From NCBI GenBank assembly GCA_944371325.1, contig CALVXO010000010.1, forward strand, positions 1 to 56,258: a stretch of DNA of 56,258 bases. Direction: 5' to 3'. This document shows, one piece after another, positions 51,837 to 56,258 of the stretch. The translations under genes were made by a program, and so were the position numbers. Position 1 is the first letter of the stretch. The number at the start of each line of letters is the position of its first letter. A model generated the notes under the pieces. That model searched no databases. It was not told where the DNA came from and saw nothing but the letters and a program-made list of their open reading frames with translations. The stretch comes from an uncultured Bacilli bacterium (lineage in GTDB: Bacteria > Bacillota_I > Bacilli_A > RF39 > UBA660).

Positions 51837-52491
51837 CTTTCATACCTCCCTTATCATCAGATGCTTTTAAAATTTCACCTTTATAAATCCATACTTTAAC
51901 TCCGATTTTTCCATAAGTTGTATTTGCTTCTTTATGTGCATAATCTACATCAGCTCTTAAAGTATGTAATGGAATCATACCTTCAGTATATCCTTCAGTT
52001 CTTGCCATATCAGCACCACCTAGTCTTCCTGAAACAGCAGTTTTGATTCCTTTTGCTCCGGCTTTCATTACATTTCTAATAGCTCTTTTTTGAGCAATTC
52101 TGAATGAAACACGGTTTTCAATTTGATGAGCGATATTTTCAGCTACTAATGCAGCAACTAAATCAGGTTTTTTAACTTCCATGATTGAGATTTGAATATC
52201 TTCACCAACTAATTTACTTAATTCTTTCTTTAATTTTTCAATTTCTTCTCCACCATGACCTATAACTACGCCAGGTTTAGCAGTATTGATAATTACATCG
52301 GTCTTTTTGGCTGTTCTTTCAATTAAAATACTAGCTACTGATGCATCTTTTAATTTTTTTGCTAAAAATTTACGAATTGTGTCATCATTTTTAATGTATT
52401 TAGCAAAATCTTTATTATCTGCATACCAAGTAGATTCCCATTTTTTATTGATGCCGATACGAAGTCCTATTGGACTAACTTTTTGACCCAT
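51811..52491 (-). CDS. rpsC: 30S ribosomal protein S3
   Basis: A 226-residue S3 with a KH domain whose GxxG loop is GHGG in [13 protein letters not shown], and a C-terminal domain near the mRNA entry helicase site. The 26-base overlap with rplP shows coupled translation. Confidence 0.97.
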   Translation of the reverse strand: MGQKVSPIGLRIGINKKWESTWYADNKDFAKYIKNDDTIRKFLAKKLKDASVASILIERTAKKTDVIINTAKPGVVIGHGGEEIEKLKKELSKLVGEDIQISIMEVKKPDLVAALVAENIAHQIENRVSFRIAQKRAIRNVMKAGAKGIKTAVSGRLGGADMARTEGYTEGMIPLHTLRADVDYAHKEANTTYGKIGVKVWIYKGEILKASDDKGGMKDGRNTKKN

Positions 52492-52508
52492 GTCTTTCCC
52501 ACCTTTCT

Positions 52509-52844
52509 TTATTTATTATCACTTACAACGATTGTAATGTGGCTTGTTCTCTTTTTAATTGGATCTACATGTCCACGAGAACCAAATTTCATTCTTTTCA
52601 TTACTAAGCCTTCATCAATATAGGCTTCTTTAACTTTTAAATCTTCTACTTTTAATCCTAGATTATTTGTAGCATTAGCTGTAGCAGATACTAACACTTT
52701 TTTAATTAGTCTTGCAGCTTCTTTATTTAAATTAGATAAGATTACTTCTGCTTCTGCTACACTTTTGCCACGAATTAAATCTATAACTAAACGAGCTTTA
52801 CGAGGGGCTATTCTTACGTTTTTAGCGATAGCTCTTGCTTCCAT
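52509..52844 (-). CDS. rplV: 50S ribosomal protein L22
   Basis: A 111-residue L22: [25 protein letters not shown] at the N terminus and GRGHVDPI-like [14 protein letters not shown] at the extended hairpin lining the exit tunnel. Confidence 0.97.
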   Translation of the reverse strand: MEARAIAKNVRIAPRKARLVIDLIRGKSVAEAEVILSNLNKEAARLIKKVLVSATANATNNLGLKVEDLKVKEAYIDEGLVMKRMKFGSRGHVDPIKKRTSHITIVVSDNK

Positions 52845-52867
52845 TTGATACTCTCCCTTCTTTAATA

Positions 52868-53140
52868 CTATTTAGTATCTTTATTCTCACCATGTCCACC
52901 AAATTTACGTGTTGGTGCGAATTCACCTAATTTATGTCCAACCATATCTTCTGTTACATAAACAGGAATAAATTCTTTACCATTATGAACAGCAAATGTG
53001 TGTCCGATAAATTCAGGAAAAATTGTTGAACGGCGAGACCATGTTTTAATTGTTTCTTTTTTTCCACTTTCGTTAACTGCTTTAACTTTTTTCATTAAAC
53101 TTTCATCAACGAATGGACCTTTTTTTAAACTTCTTGCCAT
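52868..53140 (-). CDS. rpsS: 30S ribosomal protein S19
   Basis: A 90-residue S19: [40 protein letters not shown] and the [14 protein letters not shown] end. It is part of the head and intersubunit bridges. Confidence 0.98.
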   Translation of the reverse strand: MARSLKKGPFVDESLMKKVKAVNESGKKETIKTWSRRSTIFPEFIGHTFAVHNGKEFIPVYVTEDMVGHKLGEFAPTRKFGGHGENKDTK

Positions 53141-53157
53141 CTAATCAATCCTTTCAA

Positions 53158-53988
53158 TTATTTTTTACGACGACGTACTATTAACTTGTCGCTAGCTTGT
53201 TTATTTTTACGAGTCTTATAACCAAGTGCTGGTTTACCCCAAGGTGTAACTGGACCTTTTCTACCGATTGGAGCTCTACCTTCACCACCACCATGTGGGT
53301 GATCATTAGGGTTCATAACTGATCCACGAACGGTTGGTCTTATACCCATATGTCTTTTTCTTCCTGCTTTACCGATACTAACTAATTCGTGATCTTCGTT
53401 TCCTACTTCACCAATTGTTGCTCTATTAGTAGCTATTACTTTTCTAACTTCGCCACTTGTTAATCTTAATAAAGCATATTTTCCTTCAAATCCTAAGATT
53501 TGAGCTGAACTACCAGCTGATCTTGCTAATTGTCCACCTTTACCAGCTTTTAATTCAACATTGTGTACCATTGTTCCTTCTGGAATTTTGTTAAGTGGTA
53601 AGTTGTTTCCAACTTTGATATCAGCATTTTCTCCTGATTCAATTTGCATACCAACTTTTAATCCTTTAGGAGCAATTATGTATCTTTTCTCACCATCAGC
53701 ATAGTTAATCAAAGCGATATTTGATGTTCTGTTTGGATCGTATTCGATTGAAGCAACAGTTCCAATAACATTATCTTTATTTCTTTTGAAATCGATAATT
53801 CTATATTTTCTTTTTGCTCCTCCACCACGATGTCTAACAGTTATTCTACCTTGATTGTTACGTCCGCCTTTTTTAGTTAAGGTAATAGTCAATGATTTTT
53901 CTGGAGTTGTTTTTGTGATTTCGTCATTAACTAATTTTGACATACCACGTGTTCCATTAGTCATTGCTTTATATGTTTTAACTGCCAT
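53158..53988 (-). CDS. rplB: 50S ribosomal protein L2
   Basis: A 276-residue L2, required for peptidyl transferase assembly. [19 protein letters not shown] is the conserved loop with the functional His. Confidence 0.98.
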   Translation of the reverse strand: MAVKTYKAMTNGTRGMSKLVNDEITKTTPEKSLTITLTKKGGRNNQGRITVRHRGGGAKRKYRIIDFKRNKDNVIGTVASIEYDPNRTSNIALINYADGEKRYIIAPKGLKVGMQIESGENADIKVGNNLPLNKIPEGTMVHNVELKAGKGGQLARSAGSSAQILGFEGKYALLRLTSGEVRKVIATNRATIGEVGNEDHELVSIGKAGRKRHMGIRPTVRGSVMNPNDHPHGGGEGRAPIGRKGPVTPWGKPALGYKTRKNKQASDKLIVRRRKK

Positions 53989-54001
53989 AGTTTCCTCCTT
54001 A

Positions 54002-54280
54002 TTAGTTTAGTTCAATTGAACTTCCATCTTTTAATTTAACAATAGCTTTTTTAACTTTGTTTGTGTAACCAGTATATTTACCAATTCTTTTTTTTCTTGG
54101 TCTTACTGTTACAGTATTTACACTTTCAACTTTAACATTGAAAACTTTTTCAACAGCTTGTTTAATTTGTGTTTTATTAGCTTTTGGATCAACGCTTAAT
54201 GTTACTATATTATTAGCTTTCAAATCATTTGATTTTTCTGTCATGATTGGGCCTTTAATAATATTTCTATAGTTTTGCAT
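54002..54280 (-). CDS. rplW: 50S ribosomal protein L23
   Basis: A 92-residue L23 ([14 protein letters not shown], then [19 protein letters not shown]), the docking site for signal recognition particle and trigger factor at the tunnel exit. It overlaps rplD by one base. Confidence 0.97.
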   Translation of the reverse strand: MQNYRNIIKGPIMTEKSNDLKANNIVTLSVDPKANKTQIKQAVEKVFNVKVESVNTVTVRPRKKRIGKYTGYTNKVKKAIVKLKDGSSIELN

Positions 54281-54897
54281 TAAAGCACCTCCTCTAATTT
54301 CTTAACTGCAGCTTCAGTAATTACCATTGTATCAGCATAAACAACATCATAAGTATTTATTTCATCAACACTTAATAATAATACATTATTTAAGTTTCTT
54401 GAACTTAATACTAATTCATCTGTTAATTCATCTACAACTACTAAAACTTTTTTAGTTAAGTTTAATGATTTTAAAATTTCTTTGAAATCTTTTGTTTTAT
54501 TAGATACTTCTAATTTATCTAAAACGATTAATTTGCTTTCGATTGCTTTATAAGCTAAAGCTGATTTTAAAGCTAAACGACGTTCTTTTTTATTCATCTT
54601 GATAGCATAACTTCTTGGATGTGGTCCGAATACGATTCCGCCTCCTGGCCAATGTGGAGCTCTAGTTGATCCTTGTCTAGCTCTACCTGTACCTTTTTGT
54701 CTCCAAGGTTTTCTACCTCCACCTGATACTTCACTTCTTGTTTTAGTATCAGCAGTACCTTGTCTAAAGTTATTTCTAGCTAATCTTAATGCATCATATA
54801 AAACAGCGTCATTTGGTTCAATTCCCCAAATTTCTTTGTTTAATTTGATATCGCTAACTTTTTCACCTTTAGTATTTAATACTTGTAATTTTTCCAT
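54280..54897 (-). CDS. rplD: 50S ribosomal protein L4
   Basis: A 205-residue L4. The tunnel loop KPWRQKGTGRARQGSTRAPHW is intact, so no macrolide-resistance insertion is seen. The C-terminal Rossmann-like part is normal. Confidence 0.97.
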   Translation of the reverse strand: MEKLQVLNTKGEKVSDIKLNKEIWGIEPNDAVLYDALRLARNNFRQGTADTKTRSEVSGGGRKPWRQKGTGRARQGSTRAPHWPGGGIVFGPHPRSYAIKMNKKERRLALKSALAYKAIESKLIVLDKLEVSNKTKDFKEILKSLNLTKKVLVVVDELTDELVLSSRNLNNVLLLSVDEINTYDVVYADTMVITEAAVKKLEEVL

Positions 54898-54898
54898 A

Positions 54899-55633
54899 TT
54901 ATGCCTCCTCGCTTTCAGCGGCAGGTTCTAATTCTGCTTTTTCTGTTGTATCTTCTGTCATTTTAACTTCTTCATAAGATACTAATTCATCACTTGGATT
55001 AACTTTACCATTTGCTTTAACAGCAGATTTAATAATTACTAAACTGTTTTTAGCGCCTGGAACATTTCCTTTTACTAAAATACAATTGTTTTCTAAATCA
55101 ACAGCAACTATTTCTAAGTTTTGAATTGTTACAGTTAATGTTCCCATGTGTCCTGGTAATTTTTTACCTTTGAAAACACGCATTGGTCTCATTGTACCCA
55201 TTGAACCTGGTTTTCTATGATAGTGTGAACCATGTCCCATTGGTCCTCTTGATTGATTGTGTCTTTTAATAACACCTTGGAACCCTTTACCTTTAGTAGT
55301 TCCTGTTACATCAACAACTTCTCCAGCTTCAAAAATATCAGCTTTGATTTCTTGACCTAAAGAATAATTGTTAATATCTACACCTCTAATTTCTTTAAAG
55401 AAGCGCTTAGGTGTAGTGTTTGCTTTGTTGGTATGTCCAACTGAAGCTTTTGTCGCTAACTTTTCACGTTTTGTATCAAAACCTAATTGGATTGCTTCGT
55501 AACCATCATTTTCTTTAGTCTTAATTTGTGTTACAACATTTGGTTCTACAGAAATAACTGTTACTGGAACTACTTTATTAGATTTTGTAAATACTTGCGT
55601 CATTCCAATTTTACGACCTAAGATTCCTTTCAT
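54899..55633 (-). CDS. rplC: 50S ribosomal protein L3 with acidic tail
   Basis: A 244-residue L3: the [13 protein letters not shown] start and the [17 protein letters not shown] loop near the peptidyl transferase centre are conserved. The last ~35 residues form an acidic Glu/Ala-rich extension ([19 protein letters not shown]) beyond the usual ~210-residue length; such tails vary among Bacilli. Confidence 0.96.
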   Translation of the reverse strand: MKGILGRKIGMTQVFTKSNKVVPVTVISVEPNVVTQIKTKENDGYEAIQLGFDTKREKLATKASVGHTNKANTTPKRFFKEIRGVDINNYSLGQEIKADIFEAGEVVDVTGTTKGKGFQGVIKRHNQSRGPMGHGSHYHRKPGSMGTMRPMRVFKGKKLPGHMGTLTVTIQNLEIVAVDLENNCILVKGNVPGAKNSLVIIKSAVKANGKVNPSDELVSYEEVKMTEDTTEKAELEPAAESEEA

Positions 55634-55645
55634 ATTTTTCTCCTC

Positions 55646-55954
55646 CTACATTTTAATTTGAATATCAACACCACTTGGGATATCTAGATGAGTTAATGCC
55701 TCAATAGTCTCCTTACTTGGGTTTTTGATATCAATTAGTCTTTTGTGTGTTCTTTTTTCGAATTGTTCACGACTATCTTTGTATTTGTGAACAGCTCTTA
55801 AGATAGTTATTTTTTCGATTTCAGTTGGTAATGGAATTGGTCCTGAAACTTCTCCACCAGTTCTTTTAACTGTTTCAACTATTTTCGCACAAGCCTTATC
55901 TAATGATTTGTGTTCAAATGCTTTCAACCTAATACGAATTTTTTCTTTAGACAT
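55646..55954 (-). CDS. rpsJ: 30S ribosomal protein S10
   Basis: A 102-residue S10 ([29 protein letters not shown] and RLIDIKNPS), also the NusB partner NusE in antitermination. It is the first gene of the operon, behind the leader and promoter upstream. Confidence 0.98.
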   Translation of the reverse strand: MSKEKIRIRLKAFEHKSLDKACAKIVETVKRTGGEVSGPIPLPTEIEKITILRAVHKYKDSREQFEKRTHKRLIDIKNPSKETIEALTHLDIPSGVDIQIKM

Positions 55955-56077
55955 AATATCCTCCCTTCGCCTATATCACGTATAGACTTGCTCCGAGCAA
56001 ATAACCCGATTTACCTTTAAATTGTTTTCAACTTAACCTGGTGTATCGGCAACCTTGCACATCATCGCAGTCACACA
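55955..56077 (-). promoter_or_regulatory. Structured leader of the S10 operon
   Basis: About 120 untranslated bases precede rpsJ, less AT-rich than most of the window. Small stems include CTATA/TATAG (55971-55975 with 55981-55985) and TTGCT/AGCAA (55988-55992 with 55996-56000). A conserved-looking GTGCAAGGTTGCCG segment on the minus strand (about 56048-56061) resembles Firmicutes S10 leaders. Control is inferred, not shown. Confidence 0.55.
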
Positions 56078-56083
56078 TTCAAA

Positions 56084-56112
56084 ATTATACAATAAAAATA
56101 TATGAAAATCAA
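56084..56112 (-). promoter_or_regulatory. Promoter of the S10 operon
   Basis: TTGATT (56112-56107), 17-base spacer, TATAAT (56089-56084): a strong sigma-A-type promoter within an A/T-rich stretch that could serve as an UP element. Confidence 0.85.
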
Positions 56113-56149
56113 GCACTTTTTTGCATTTTTTTATAATTTTTTCAAAAAG

Positions 56150-56188
56150 AAAAGTGATTTTTCGATTTTACTCTACTAAATCACTTTT
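56150..56188 (-). terminator. Terminator of the gene upstream of the S10 operon
   Basis: An 11-bp perfect stem (AAAAGTGATTT 56150-56160 with AAATCACTTTT 56178-56188) is followed on the minus strand by T4, C, T5. It isolates the S10 promoter from transcription entering from the right. Confidence 0.8.
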
Positions 56189-56256
56189 ATTCTTGTTGTG
56201 TCATCACAAATATTTTTAGGTTTTATACCTAGGGAATAAGAACTGTTTCCTAATTC
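56176..56256 (-). CDS. Possible C-terminal end of an upstream gene
   Basis: A minus-strand frame is open from the window edge for 26 codons to a TAG at 56176-56178, which falls in the terminator, as several stop codons in this window do. The residues (ELGNSSYSLGIKPKNICDD...) suggest no family. It may be chance. Confidence 0.3.
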   Translation of the reverse strand, partial: ELGNSSYSLGIKPKNICDDTTRIKVI

Positions 56257-56258
56257 TT

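Noticed and set aside
1..56258. CRISPR arrays, tRNA and rRNA genes
   Set aside because: No regularly spaced repeats with unique spacers, no cloverleaf-like segments and no rRNA-like sequence were seen on reading.
1..56258. Mycoplasma-type genetic code (TGA as Trp)
   Set aside because: Trp is encoded by TGG throughout, and TGA serves as stop at 29177 and 32848 in coupled genes.

Overview
The window is very AT-rich DNA with purine-rich Shine-Dalgarno sites, TGG for tryptophan and TGA used as a stop. The 3' part carries the Firmicutes-order S10-spc-alpha ribosomal operon, with map and infA after adk, no rpsD before rpoA, and a nearby ecfA1-ecfA2-ecfT-truA-rplM-rpsI block. This points to a low-GC Bacillota of class Bacilli, plausibly an uncultured gut lineage near RF39 or Erysipelotrichales. 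That placement is inferred from gene order and protein style, not from a search.

Positions 1-11743 form an accessory defence island, almost all on the minus strand. It holds a candidate three-part retron: a structured msr-msd-like RNA, a two-helix membrane protein and a retron reverse transcriptase with NAxxH, YVDD and ITG motifs. Next come a DUF4268 nuclease-like protein and a type I restriction-modification operon (hsdM, hsdS, hsdR) with a PIN-like nuclease gene, a membrane-anchored protein and a small leader ORF embedded in it. A TnpV-type transposon protein and an amidase gene missing its 3' half mark the right edge of the island.

Positions 11816-19434 carry a HelD-type RNA polymerase recycling helicase, a small pyrophosphatase-like protein and a compact five-gene operon. 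That operon encodes a SPASM radical SAM enzyme, a purine-nucleoside-phosphorylase-like protein, a nucleoside deoxyribosyltransferase-like protein, an HPr-kinase-like kinase and a B12-binding-type radical SAM enzyme. I cannot match this combination to a known pathway, and it is the best candidate here for an undescribed biosynthetic or nucleoside-modifying system.

Positions 19528-34276 are mostly cell-envelope and housekeeping genes: an HtrA protease behind an Abi_2/HEPN protein, a large coiled-coil membrane protein with 32-residue repeats and its Cys-rich partner, an amidase, a polysaccharide deacetylase, RNA-modification enzymes, an iron alcohol dehydrogenase and lactate dehydrogenase.

Positions 34253-56258 are the translation block. 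rpsI-rplM, truA and the ECF energising module are separated from rplQ by a four-gene insert (lone ectB-like transaminase, ATP-grasp, SDR, unknown). From rplQ to rpsJ the operon runs without interruption and lacks rpmD (L30). Strong promoters precede rplM and rpsJ, each with a structured leader.
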